Assembly: GCA_020426575.1 (NCBI GenBank)
Contig: JAGQPT010000085.1
Span: 1 to 35,164, forward strand
Direction: 5' to 3'
From: Planctomycetales bacterium
GTDB lineage: Bacteria; Planctomycetota; Planctomycetia; Pirellulales; JAEUIK01
Length of the DNA: 35,164 nt
Shown: in pieces, positions 8,215 to 16,650 of the stretch
How the letters are laid out: each line of letters starts with the position of its first letter
How positions within the stretch are numbered: the stretch's first letter is position 1
Made by a program: the position numbers and the translations under genes
The notes under the pieces: model-generated
The model's database searches: none
The model's input: the letters and a program-made list of their open reading frames with translations, nothing else
Told to the model about the DNA's origin: nothing

Positions 8215-9444
8215 TCAGAGCGATTCGAGCGGACCAACCGTGACGATCGTGCTCGTTGTGAGGGGGAACCGCCGCAGCACGTCCGCAACGTCGTCAGCGG
8301 TGATGGCGGCGACGGCGTCGATGTCGTCGCGGACCGTGCGGTACTCGCGTCGCTGCAGCCAATTGCCCCCCAGCGTGAACAGCCGTCCGCGCGGCCGCTC
8401 GCTGCTGAGCACGACCCGCGAGCTGATTTTGCTTTTGGCGCGCGCCAATTCGGCGTCATCGATGCCGCTGGCCTCGACGGCCGCATACACCGCCTGTACC
8501 CTTCGCAGGTTGTCCGCCGCCGACTCTGGAGGACAACTCAGATACGTCATCATCAAGCCGGCGTCGAGGTAGTCATAGTGGCTCAGCGAACAGTGCTCGG
8601 CCAAACCCGGATCGACTAATTCCCAGTACAGCCGGCTTCCCTGGTCGTCACCCAGTACCGTGGCGAGGATCTTGGCCGCGTAGCGGGCATCGTCGTCCGC
8701 GGCCGGGCCGTCGCTGAGCAAGAGCACGTATTGCTGCGTCGACGACGACTTGTTCATCGTGCGGCACGCCCCACGCGTCGTCCGGTACGATTCGGTCTGA
8801 CGCTGCGGGGTGACGTCGTTCCAATGGGCCGTCGCTCGTTCGGTCTGCGCGACGAGTGCCTCGAAGTCGACATGGCCCGCAGCCGCCAGCACGATGTTGC
8901 GGGCGCTGTATTGACGCTCGAAATAGTTCCGCATCTGTTCGACCGTGAGCTCCGTGATGCTTTGTTCGGTGCCGAGCACGCTGCGGCCGAGCGGATGCGA
9001 ACCGAAATGATCCGCCTTGCACTGTTCGTCGGCGCAGTACGGCGGCTGGTCTTCGTACATGCCGATCTCTTCGATGATCACCTTCTTTTCCATGTCGAAG
9101 TCATCCGCCCGCAGGGACGGTCTCAACATGTCGGCGAGCAGTTCAAGCGCCGCCGCCTGTTGCTCGGGCAGCACGGCCGCGTAGTAGACGGTGTTCTCTT
9201 CGGTCGTGTAGGCGTTGTAATGGGCGCCCATCTCGTCGAACTCGCGGTTGACGTCGTCGGCCGAGCGGGTGGGGGTCCCCTTGAACATCATGTGTTCGAG
9301 GAAATGGCTCACGCCGGCGACGGTGTCGTCCTCGTCACGCGATCCCGCCTTGACGAAAAAACCCAAGGCCGTGCTGTGCGCCTGGTCGTCGCACTCGGCG
9401 ACAATTTCCAGGCCATTGGCGAGCTGTTGGCTACGAAACTTCAA
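8215..9444 (-). CDS. M16 family zinc metallopeptidase, catalytic subunit type
   Basis: An M16 (pitrilysin/mitochondrial-processing-peptidase) protease of 409 residues. The inverted zinc motif HFLEH is at 47-51, and the third ligand glutamate is about E126 in IIEEIGMYEDQP, the correct 74-residue spacing from H51. The second M16 domain follows (about 180-409) with the family Arg/Tyr substrate-binding region less obvious. No signal peptide is seen, so it is probably cytoplasmic. The start is TTG at 9444, overlapping the TGA of the upstream gene as TTGA, with GGAG eight bases before it, which suggests translational coupling. Its partner upstream is an M16 homologue without the zinc motif. Together they resemble the alpha/beta pairing of bacterial and mitochondrial M16B enzymes. 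Confidence 0.92.
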   Translation of the reverse strand: MKFRSQQLANGLEIVAECDDQAHSTALGFFVKAGSRDEDDTVAGVSHFLEHMMFKGTPTRSADDVNREFDEMGAHYNAYTTEENTVYYAAVLPEQQAAALELLADMLRPSLRADDFDMEKKVIIEEIGMYEDQPPYCADEQCKADHFGSHPLGRSVLGTEQSITELTVEQMRNYFERQYSARNIVLAAAGHVDFEALVAQTERATAHWNDVTPQRQTESYRTTRGACRTMNKSSSTQQYVLLLSDGPAADDDARYAAKILATVLGDDQGSRLYWELVDPGLAEHCSLSHYDYLDAGLMMTYLSCPPESAADNLRRVQAVYAAVEASGIDDAELARAKSKISSRVVLSSERPRGRLFTLGGNWLQRREYRTVRDDIDAVAAITADDVADVLRRFPLTTSTIVTVGPLESL

Positions 9445-10676
9445 AGCGGCATCTCCAACGGTTCGGGGCCCAGCGTCACCACGGTGAAGTCCCGCGGTGC
9501 TCGTCGCTCAAGGTAGGCGTTGATGTCGTCGCTGCTGAGTCGGTCGATGATCGCGGCAAGTTCGTCGAGCGTCCGCACGCGGCCCAGGTGAAACCAGTCG
9601 CGGGCAATCGAACTGCTCCGGGATGAACTGCTCTCGTGCTGCATGATCAGCCCGCTCTTGATCCGCGCCTTGAGTCGGTCGAGCTCTTCGGGGCGAACTC
9701 CCTCGGCCAACCGTCGCAACTCGGCCAGGGTGACGTCGAGCGTCTCCTGGGCGCGATCAGCGCTGGTGCCGGCATAGCAGAGCACGGCACCGCGGTCCTT
9801 AAGCGTCTGGTGCGAAGCCTGCACTGAGTAACAAAGCCCGCGCTTTTCCCGCACTTCGGTGAAGAGCCGTGCACTCATGCCGCCACTGAGCACGCCGACG
9901 GCTCCCCACGCGCAGAAGTAATCCTCGTGGCTGTAGGGAACACTTGCATAGGCGATGCCGATCTGCGTCTGATGCGCCTCGTGCATGATGTGACGTACGC
10001 GCTGGTTGGTCGGACCCTCGGCCGGCCGCGGCACCTCGACGGACTCCCAGGCCGCAAAAAGTCGGCTCACGTGGTCGCGCAACTCGTCCCAGTCGAACTT
10101 GCCCGCCACCCCGAGGATCGTGCCGTTGGGGCGATAACAGCGGGCGACCTGGGCGCGAATTTGCGCGATGTCGATCGACATCGCACTGGCCATTTCACCC
10201 TGACTGGGATTGCCCCAGGGGCTGGGGAAGTGGCTCCGTTTGAGCTCTACCATCACCTTGTGGGCCGGCTCGTCTTCGGTCGCCATGAGTTCCTGGATCA
10301 CGACTTGGCGGCCCGCCTCGATCTGTTCGACCGGCAGGTGAGGCCGCTGCAGCACGTCGGCGTAGATCTCCAGCGCGGGCAGCAAGTTGTCCGCGACGGC
10401 GGCACCACCATAGTTGGTGTGTTCGACCGACACGCCCTCGCCGCGCTCGACTCCCAAGGCGTCCAGGTCATCGACAAGCTGCCGTGAATCGCGCGGGCCC
10501 GCACCGCGCAGTGCCATCTCGCACGCGAAACTGTTCAAGCCCAGTGCATCGGCCGGGTCGTAGGCACCGCCCGCCGGCAACAGAAACGTGAACGCCGCCG
10601 ATTCGAGCGACGGATTAGGTTCGGCAACGAGCACCAGGCCGTTGTCTAGCGTGTGGGTGTAGTTCTCCGGCTGCAC
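9441..10676 (-). CDS. M16 family peptidase-like protein lacking the zinc motif
   Basis: An M16 homologue of about 411 residues. The N-terminus (YTHTLDNGLVLVAEPNPSLESAAFTFLLPAGGAYDP, in two parts) aligns with the active partner, but where the partner has HFLEH this one has SFACE within GLNSFACEMALRGAG, so it cannot bind zinc in the usual way. Later family features are kept: VIQELMATEDEPAHK, NPSQGEMAS, GLCYSVQASH. It is most likely the non-catalytic partner of the downstream M16 peptidase, with a four-base overlap between the genes. A GTG start is possible at 10691, but GTG 10676 has AAGGGA six bases upstream, so I prefer it. Confidence 0.9.
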   Translation of the reverse strand: MQPENYTHTLDNGLVLVAEPNPSLESAAFTFLLPAGGAYDPADALGLNSFACEMALRGAGPRDSRQLVDDLDALGVERGEGVSVEHTNYGGAAVADNLLPALEIYADVLQRPHLPVEQIEAGRQVVIQELMATEDEPAHKVMVELKRSHFPSPWGNPSQGEMASAMSIDIAQIRAQVARCYRPNGTILGVAGKFDWDELRDHVSRLFAAWESVEVPRPAEGPTNQRVRHIMHEAHQTQIGIAYASVPYSHEDYFCAWGAVGVLSGGMSARLFTEVREKRGLCYSVQASHQTLKDRGAVLCYAGTSADRAQETLDVTLAELRRLAEGVRPEELDRLKARIKSGLIMQHESSSSRSSSIARDWFHLGRVRTLDELAAIIDRLSSDDINAYLERRAPRDFTVVTLGPEPLEMPL

Positions 10677-10890
10677 TCGAATTCCCTTCACGGTCGGATT
10701 TCACAGTCGACTCGCCACGGCGAACCGCTTCCTCAGGAATGATCGTTCACCAAGGACCGAATGGCGTCATGGCACTCGCCACCGCCAGCCGGGAGCGACT
10801 TTGCGGTCGTTCGCCGGCCCACGGCCGGACGACGATCGAAGCCCCACGAGCAGTGACGTTCCCCAAAGTGTCTCGACCGCGACAGACCGG

Positions 10891-11490
10891 TCAAGTGTAG
10901 GCGACTTCGACGGCCTTATACACGGTGCGGGCCCGGCGGAATCCCATCTCTTCGTAGAGGCGGATCGCGGCTTCGTTCTGAGCCGTCACCTCTAAGAAGG
11001 CCCGTGGCAAGTCTTCCGCCTGAAAACCACGCAGCGCCTTGAGCAGCAAACAAGCCCCTAGGCCAAGGCCGCGGTGTTCGGGCGTCACTCCGAGATTTTG
11101 CACCGCACCAACGCCGCGGGAATCGCGAATGCCCTGGATCGTGCCGCAGTACTCGATGCCGCCCGTCGTGCCCGTGGATACCTTCCCCGCCTCGCCCTTG
11201 GCAGTCAGCGTCTCGCCCTTGGCAATCAACCAAGTTGCCTCGGGCAGAAACCCCTGCTTCCGGGCGATCTCTTCCATCAGTCTCAGACAGCCAGCGTATT
11301 CGCCCAGACATGGAAACACGTTGGCGTCGATTTCCGCCCGAAAGCTGCGGTACTTCGCCTCGGCGTGCCGTTCGAGCAGCGTCGGGCTCCAGGGTAGAAA
11401 TCGGTAACCGGCAGGCAAAACCGGCTCCGGGATGTAACGGCCCGTGAGACCGATTTCCATGCGAAACCGTTTGAAGAACGTCAGATTCAT
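10891..11490 (-). CDS. GNAT-family N-acetyltransferase
   Basis: A 199-residue GCN5-related acetyltransferase that should transfer acetyl from acetyl-CoA to an amine; the substrate is not evident. The acetyl-CoA-binding motif A is VGAVQNLGVTPEHRGLGLG followed by ACLLLKALRGF, with the R-G-L-G-L-G loop. Motif B is FLEVTAQNEAAIRLYEEMGF, ending RRARTVYKAVE, a standard GNAT C-terminus. ATG 11490 (MNLTFFKRFRMEIGL) is chosen; the open frame upstream to 11724 has no typical composition. It is on the same strand as the M16 pair but separated by about 200 bases, so probably its own unit. Confidence 0.85.
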   Translation of the reverse strand: MNLTFFKRFRMEIGLTGRYIPEPVLPAGYRFLPWSPTLLERHAEAKYRSFRAEIDANVFPCLGEYAGCLRLMEEIARKQGFLPEATWLIAKGETLTAKGEAGKVSTGTTGGIEYCGTIQGIRDSRGVGAVQNLGVTPEHRGLGLGACLLLKALRGFQAEDLPRAFLEVTAQNEAAIRLYEEMGFRRARTVYKAVEVAYT

Positions 11491-11825
11491 GCCGGACGGC
11501 CTGACCGAATGAGGAAACGGATTGGCTGGCGCGGCCGACAATAACGCCCGGTCGACGAGGACCGTGACCGTGCAGTGCCTACGCGGCGCGCTGTTAAATG
11601 TAGTCGCGAGCCGCAGAGCGGTCAACGAATCTGGCCCCAATCTCCAATGCTGAAAGACACTTACGCGTATTCTTATCGGCCGTGACACGGCCGTCGTCGG
11701 CAAAATCACAGTTGCGTCGCGCATCCGGAACAGCCCGACTCACCGGCCGCCCTCACAGTGTGGATGCTCGGGGCAATGCGGCACCGGGACAGCCGGGGAA
11801 ATCGATCCAAGCAAAAACTGCTATA

Positions 11826-11841
11826 TTTTGGATGACCAAAA
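11826..11841. promoter_or_regulatory. palindromic operator candidate upstream of metal operon
   Basis: TTTTGGATGACCAAAA has six-base perfect arms and a four-base centre, in an AT-rich patch about 150 bases before the substrate-binding-protein gene. Size and symmetry suit a dimeric repressor such as a DtxR/MntR-type protein. The nearest candidate regulators are the DtxR-like tails encoded in this same operon. Binding is inference. Confidence 0.45.
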
Positions 11842-11929
11842 AAAATATTTTTAGTTATTGAATACCGGCGGCCCGATCAAGTACTCTGAGGCGGTGAGGC
11901 TGTGCGCCGATCGCTCCGCCTGCCAGAGA

Positions 11930-11938
11930 TGGTCATCC
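11930..11938. promoter_or_regulatory. inverted second copy of the operator core
   Basis: TGGTCATCC here is the exact reverse complement of GGATGACCA at 11830-11838. On the minus strand it is preceded by TTTTTC, like the TTTT arm of the upstream site. It lies 56 bases before the first gene of the operon and could be a second, partial binding site. Confidence 0.35.
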
Positions 11939-11993
11939 GAAAAACCCCGCAACCGCAGCGAATATCGACCGCAAGAAAATAGGAACTCGACCG

Positions 11994-13010
11994 ATGCGTG
12001 ATCGCGATGCGTCTTGGGGACATGCGTTATGGGAGCGTTTGCTCTGGGGAGGCGTCCTGCTGCTGCTCGTCGCCCCGACGGGCTGTGACCATGCCATCGA
12101 CGGCGTCGCACCGTCGGCCACGGATTCTCCCGTCGAAGTCGACGGGTTGTTTCGCGGTCTCGGCCGGCCCTTGCGCGTGGTCTGCACGACCGCCCAGGTG
12201 GCCGACATCGTCAAGAACGTCGGAGGTGGTGACGTCGAAGTCGACACCCTGATGGGCGATGGCGTCGATCCGCACCTGTTTACGGCCACGGCCGGCGACG
12301 TCCATCGTCTGCGGGCGGCTGACCTGATCTTTTACAACGGCCTGCATCTCGAAGGACGCCTGGCCGACACGCTGCACGACCTCGGTGCCACCAAACCGTC
12401 GATTGCCGTGACCACGGGCCTTGTCGATCAAGAACCTGAGCGACTGCGTCGCCCGGCCGAATTCGAGGGCATGTACGACCCACACGTCTGGCTCGACGTC
12501 GCCCTGTGGCACCGATGTGCCGACTATGTGGCGGCCGAACTGTGCCGGCTCGATCCCGAACGCGCCGAGGGCTACCGCCAGCGCGCCGCGGCGTACGGCA
12601 GTGAGTTGAACGCGTTGGACGAGGAGTGTCGTCGACAAATTGCCGAGATTCCCGTTCGGCAGCGCGTGATGGTGACGGCCCACGACGCCTTCGGCTATTT
12701 CGGCCGCGCCTACGACGTCGAAGTCCGCGGGCTGCAAGGGATCAGCACCGCCGACGAGGCGGACCTGGTGACGCTCGGTGCGCTGATCGACCTGCTGGTC
12801 GAGCGCGGCGTGAAGGCAGTGTTCGTCGAGAGCAGCGTCTCGGAAAAATACGTTCAGGCGCTCGTCGAGGGCTGCGCGGCGCGGGGCCACGACGTTCGCA
12901 TCGGCGGCGAGTTATACTCAGACGCCATGGGGCCCGACGGCACGCCCGAGGGCACATACGTCGGCATGGTGCGTCACAATGTCGACACCATCGCCCATGC
13001 ACTCAAATAA
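11994..13010 (+). CDS. metal ABC transporter substrate-binding lipoprotein (TroA/YtgA/MntA type)
   Basis: The cluster A-I substrate-binding protein of a Mn/Fe/Zn importer, anchored outside the cytoplasmic membrane. It has a signal sequence (about 12-30) ending in a lipobox-like APTGC with C31. Four metal ligands can be placed from the family pattern: H94 in VDPHLF, H164 in YDPHVW, H230 in [10 protein letters not shown] and D310 in LYSDAMG. This His3Asp set is that of TroA and chlamydial YtgA, not the glutamate-containing PsaA/MntC site, and there is no His-rich loop of the ZnuA kind. The metal (Mn, Fe or Zn) therefore cannot be fixed. It heads a four-gene operon: the ATPase begins 45 bases after its stop, and the later genes overlap. 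Confidence 0.93.
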   Translation: MRDRDASWGHALWERLLWGGVLLLLVAPTGCDHAIDGVAPSATDSPVEVDGLFRGLGRPLRVVCTTAQVADIVKNVGGGDVEVDTLMGDGVDPHLFTATAGDVHRLRAADLIFYNGLHLEGRLADTLHDLGATKPSIAVTTGLVDQEPERLRRPAEFEGMYDPHVWLDVALWHRCADYVAAELCRLDPERAEGYRQRAAAYGSELNALDEECRRQIAEIPVRQRVMVTAHDAFGYFGRAYDVEVRGLQGISTADEADLVTLGALIDLLVERGVKAVFVESSVSEKYVQALVEGCAARGHDVRIGGELYSDAMGPDGTPEGTYVGMVRHNVDTIAHALK

Positions 13011-13054
13011 TTCCGCTCAGCGCTGATTCACGGTTCCTCACCCCATCGCCCACG

Positions 13055-13822
13055 ATGTCCGCCCCCCCAGTCGAGATTCATGACGTCACCGTCGCCTACG
13101 ATCGCAAACCCGTTTTGTGGGACATCGACGTCACGATCCCTGAAGGCAAGATGGTCGGCATCGTCGGCCCCAACGGCGCCGGAAAGAGCACGTTGATCAA
13201 GGCGATGCTGGGGCTGCTCGCGCTGGCCAGCGGCAAGATCGAAATCTTCGGGCGCCCCTCGGCCCAACAACGTCACCTCGTTGGATATGTTCCGCAGCGC
13301 GAGACGGTCGACTGGGACTTTCCTGTCACGGCCAAGGACGTCGTGATGATGGGAACGTACGGCCGACTTGGCTGGTTTCGTCGTCCCGGCCGCGCCGAAC
13401 GGCAATTGGCCGACGAATGCCTCGCCAGCGTGGGGATGGCGGACTTCGCCGACCGGCAGATACACCGTCTCTCGGGCGGGCAACAACAGCGCGTGTTCCT
13501 GGCCCGCGCCCTCGCGCAACAGGCGCGGCTCTATTTCATGGACGAGCCGTTCGCCGGTGTCGACGCCGCCACCGAACAGGCGATCGTCGCCACGCTTAAA
13601 CAGCTTCGCGCCGAGGGCAAGACCGTGCTTGTCGTGCATCACGACCTACAGACGGTCCGCGACTATTTCGACTGGGTGATGCTGCTCAATATGCGGCTCG
13701 TTGCTGCCGGACCGACTGAAACGACATTTACTTCGGCCAACCTCGACGCCACCTATGGCGGTCGGCTCACGGCCCTGGACGTGGCGGCCGAGGCCGTGCG
13801 ACAGCGGGAGTCGGCCCAGTGA
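13055..13822 (+). CDS. metal ABC transporter ATP-binding protein
   Basis: The 255-residue ATPase of the importer. Walker A is GPNGAGKST at 38-46, the signature is LSGGQQQR, Walker B is [12 protein letters not shown], and the switch histidine is in VLVVHHDL. The sequence [26 protein letters not shown] (in two parts: [23 protein letters not shown]) is typical of Mn/Zn/Fe (MntB/YtgB/ZnuC) ATPases, which all share the VDWDFP segment after the Q-loop. The open frame upstream to 12626 overlaps the binding-protein gene and is Arg-rich. ATG 13055 starts the domain normally. Its stop overlaps the GTG of the first permease (GTGA). Confidence 0.94.
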   Translation: MSAPPVEIHDVTVAYDRKPVLWDIDVTIPEGKMVGIVGPNGAGKSTLIKAMLGLLALASGKIEIFGRPSAQQRHLVGYVPQRETVDWDFPVTAKDVVMMGTYGRLGWFRRPGRAERQLADECLASVGMADFADRQIHRLSGGQQQRVFLARALAQQARLYFMDEPFAGVDAATEQAIVATLKQLRAEGKTVLVVHHDLQTVRDYFDWVMLLNMRLVAAGPTETTFTSANLDATYGGRLTALDVAAEAVRQRESAQ

Positions 13823-15180
13823 CGTATTCCACCTTCATGGTGCTGTTGGGCACGTCGCTGCTGGGATGCGTGGCCGGCGTCGTTGGTTGCTTTAGCGTGT
13901 TGCGCCGCCGCGCCTTGATCGGGGACGTGTTGGCCCATGCCGCGCTGCCGGGGCTGTGTTTGGCTTACCTCGTGGTGGGTGAACGACACTTCGCCTCACT
14001 GTTGGGCGGCGCCTGGTTGGCCGGCGTCGTCGGCGTCGGCGTGATAAGTTTCGTGTGCCGCTGGACCCGCACAAAGGAAGACGCTGCCATCGGTATCGTG
14101 CTTAGCACCTTTTTCGGCTTCGGCGTCGTGTTGCTATCGGTGATCCAGCGCTCGGCCGGGCTCAGTGGCAAGGCGGGGCTCAACACGTTCATTTTCGGTC
14201 AGGCCGCCGCGATTGTGCGGCGCGACGTTTGGCTGATCGCCGGCATCTCATTCGCCGTGCTGATCGTCGTCGCCCTGCTCTACAAAGAATTCAAACTGCT
14301 GAGTTTTGACAACGACTTTGCCCAGGCCCAAGGCTGGCCCGTCGGTTGGCTCGACTTGGTGATGATGGGACTGCTGACCGTCGTGACCGTCGTCGGGCTG
14401 CCGGCTGTCGGCGTCGTCCTGATGGCGGCGATGCTGATCATCCCCGGCGCGGCGGCCCGTTTTTGGACCGACCGGCTCGGTGTCATGCTGCTCGCTGCAG
14501 GTATGATCGGCATGATCGCCTCGTGCGTCGGTACGTTGGTCTCGGCCGGCTACCTCGTACCCACCGCCCTGCTACCCACCGCGGCGGCCAGCGGACGCGT
14601 CATGGGACTGCCGACCGGCCCGCTGATCGTGTTGGCTGGCGCCGCTATTTTTCTGGGCTCGGTCATGTTTGCTCCCGGACGTGGCGTTGTGGCGCAGTGG
14701 TGGTCCGACGCGCGGTTGCGCCGGCGGACGGCCGAAGAGAACCTGCTGCGGGCGATGTACGAGTGCAACGAACCGGTATTGCCACGCTGCGACGACGTCG
14801 ACTTGGGACAGTTGCGTCTGCAGCGCGATTGGCGGCCCGGCTGGTTCAACTGGGCCCTGCGGCGCGCGTCGGCGCGGGGCTGGATTGAGCTGGCGACTGC
14901 GCACGCCCGACTCACCGATGCCGGTCTCCACGAAGCCGCCCGCATCACCCGCCTGCATCGACTCTGGGAGACGTTCTTGATCAAGGGGGCGCACATCGCG
15001 CCCGACCACGTCGACCGCGACGCCGACTCGATCGAGCACTTCCTCGGTGTGACTGAGGTCGCAGCGCTCGAAGCCACTCTTGCTCAGAAACACGTTGGCC
15101 GTATCGGTGCGGACGATGTTCCGGCGTCTCCCCACGCGATCTCGACGGCCGACACGCAGCGCGAGGCGGGCCATGGCTGA
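13819..15180 (+). CDS. metal ABC permease fused to C-terminal DtxR/MntR-like domain (YtgCR-like)
   Basis: A 453-residue fusion. Residues 1-290 are an ABC-3 family permease with about eight or nine membrane helices, beginning [20 protein letters not shown] and including [18 protein letters not shown] and the conserved [19 protein letters not shown]. From about 296 the sequence turns soluble. A winged-helix-like segment spans 304-370 ([20 protein letters not shown] as probable recognition helix, then ARLTDAG). The DtxR/MntR metal-binding and dimerisation helices follow: H380 in LHRLWETFL and E406-H407 in [10 protein letters not shown]. Against MntR's E-x-x-E-H the first position is D403. The nearest described case is Chlamydia YtgCR, where the repressor is cleaved from the permease and binds its own promoter. 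GTG start, four-base overlap with the ATPase gene. Confidence 0.9.
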   Translation: MTYSTFMVLLGTSLLGCVAGVVGCFSVLRRRALIGDVLAHAALPGLCLAYLVVGERHFASLLGGAWLAGVVGVGVISFVCRWTRTKEDAAIGIVLSTFFGFGVVLLSVIQRSAGLSGKAGLNTFIFGQAAAIVRRDVWLIAGISFAVLIVVALLYKEFKLLSFDNDFAQAQGWPVGWLDLVMMGLLTVVTVVGLPAVGVVLMAAMLIIPGAAARFWTDRLGVMLLAAGMIGMIASCVGTLVSAGYLVPTALLPTAAASGRVMGLPTGPLIVLAGAAIFLGSVMFAPGRGVVAQWWSDARLRRRTAEENLLRAMYECNEPVLPRCDDVDLGQLRLQRDWRPGWFNWALRRASARGWIELATAHARLTDAGLHEAARITRLHRLWETFLIKGAHIAPDHVDRDADSIEHFLGVTEVAALEATLAQKHVGRIGADDVPASPHAISTADTQREAGHG

Positions 15181-16498
15181 CTGGTTCGCCGCAGAACTTG
15201 CGCTTTGGCAGTCGTCGGTGTGGGTGATCGCCGTCGCCGCCGTCACCAACGCGGCCTGCGCGCTGCTGGGTTGTTACCTCGTGCTGCGACGCATGAGTTT
15301 GCTCGGCGACGCGCTCTCGCACGCCGTCCTTCCTGGCTTGGTCGTGGCGTTCGCCATGTCCGGTTCGCTCAACATTGGGGCGATGTTCGTGGGCGCGTTT
15401 GTCGCCGGCCTGGCAACGACGTTCCTCACCGACGTGTTGCACCGCCAGGCCGCCGTGCCCGCCGACGCGGCCATGGGCGTCGTGTTCACGTCCCTGTTTG
15501 CCCTGGGTGTGGTGATGCTCAAGTGGGTCGGCCAAAGTGCCCACATCGACGCCGACTGCGTGCTGTTCGGCCGTCTCGACTTGGTCGAGTTCCAAACCGT
15601 CTCGCTGGCCGGCATCCGGTTTCCTCGGGCGCTGGTCACGATCGCACCGGTGCTGCTCGTCAACTTGATCTTCATCCTGCTTTGCTGGAAAGAACTGTTG
15701 ATCACGTCGTTCGACGCCGCTCTAGCCGACACGATCGGCATTCGCACGTCGTGGCTGCACTACGCCCTGATGACACTCGTCGCTGCCACGAGCGTGGCCT
15801 CGTTCGAGGCCGTCGGTTCGATCCTCGTCGTGGCCATGTTCATCGCACCGGCCGCCTCCGCTCATCTGCTCTGTGACCGGCTTTCCAGCATGATCTTCAC
15901 AGCGGTCGGTATCGCCGTGCTCAGCGCCGTCGCCGGTTATCGACTTGCCGTGCTGACCGACACCAGTGCCGCCGGCATGATGGCGGTCGTCGTGGGCGGA
16001 TGTTTTGCCACGGCGGTGCTGCTCTCACCACGCTACGGCGTCGGCGTCAAACTCTGGCAAAACGTGGCCACCGCCGAACGCATCATCCGTGAAGACCTGT
16101 TGGCGATGTTCTATCGTCTGGAGGAACTCGCCGTCGGTCGCCTTTTGGGACCTGGCGAGGCCGTGCAGGCGGTCGGTGGCGGCCTGCTCGCCCGCTGGGG
16201 GCTCTGGTCGCTGCGACGAGCCCGCCTCATCGAGCGCCGGTCCGACGGTGTGCAACTCACGAACCTCGGCCGGCAACGCGCCCAGCAACTCGTCCGTTCC
16301 CACCGGCTCTGGGAGACCTACCTCGTCACCTACCTCGACCTGCCCTTGGACCACGTGCACGCACCGGCCGAACGCATGGAGCACTTCATCTCGCCGGAAC
16401 TGCAACAACAGATCGAGGCGGACTTGAACGTTGTGGAAGAAGACCCACACGGCCGCGCCATCCCGCCCCGCCCCGACGATCCGACCAACGGAGGGTGA
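15173..16498 (+). CDS. second metal ABC permease, also fused to a DtxR/MntR-like domain
   Basis: A 441-residue paralogue of the preceding permease and presumed second half of the channel. Residues 1-290 are the ABC-3 permease (LGCYLVLRRMSLLGDALSHAVLPGL cut as LVLRRMSLLGDALSHAVLPG; VGSILVVAMFIAPAASAHLL). Residues 300-441 are a soluble tail with a winged-helix-like part (GGGLLARWGLWSLRRARLIERR, shortened as LWSLRRARLIERR, then VQLTNLG). A well-kept DtxR dimerisation/metal domain follows: H377 in SHRLWETYL, E400-x-x-E403-H404 in APAERMEHFIS, and DPHGRAIP at 424-431, the usual DtxR-family end motif. It is closer to MntR than the tail of the first permease. ATG 15173 overlaps the previous stop by eight bases. 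In Chlamydia the second permease YtgD has, to my knowledge, no such tail. Confidence 0.9.
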   Translation: MADWFAAELALWQSSVWVIAVAAVTNAACALLGCYLVLRRMSLLGDALSHAVLPGLVVAFAMSGSLNIGAMFVGAFVAGLATTFLTDVLHRQAAVPADAAMGVVFTSLFALGVVMLKWVGQSAHIDADCVLFGRLDLVEFQTVSLAGIRFPRALVTIAPVLLVNLIFILLCWKELLITSFDAALADTIGIRTSWLHYALMTLVAATSVASFEAVGSILVVAMFIAPAASAHLLCDRLSSMIFTAVGIAVLSAVAGYRLAVLTDTSAAGMMAVVVGGCFATAVLLSPRYGVGVKLWQNVATAERIIREDLLAMFYRLEELAVGRLLGPGEAVQAVGGGLLARWGLWSLRRARLIERRSDGVQLTNLGRQRAQQLVRSHRLWETYLVTYLDLPLDHVHAPAERMEHFISPELQQQIEADLNVVEEDPHGRAIPPRPDDPTNGG

Positions 16499-16650
16499 GC
16501 GGGCACCGCAGAGTGCGCAATCGACATGTGCCTATGACTGGCGCCTATGACTGCGGCTCATGATCAAATGCGAACGTTCGCAACAGACAAAGAGCCCGTC
16601 GCGCTACGAAACAACCCCCCGTTATCCTCCTGCCACGACGCTGAGACCCT

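Larger units (their letters stand above)
11491..11993. other. AT-rich leader region of the metal-uptake operon
   Basis: About 500 bases with no gene, between the divergent GNAT gene and the metal operon. Bases 11811-11871 are strikingly AT-rich for this window. It holds a palindrome at 11826-11841 and an inverted copy of its core at 11930-11938. TATATT at 11822-11827 could be a -10 box, which would place the palindrome over the transcription start, but no matching -35 is clear. Confidence 0.5.

Noticed and set aside
12626-13054. N-terminal extension of the metal ATPase frame
   Set aside because: It overlaps the substrate-binding-protein gene and is Arg-rich; the ATPase domain starts at ATG 13055.
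16530-16553. Direct repeat GCCTATGACTG at 16530-16540 and 16543-16553
   Set aside because: Two short copies only, next to no gene start; probably a local slippage duplication.
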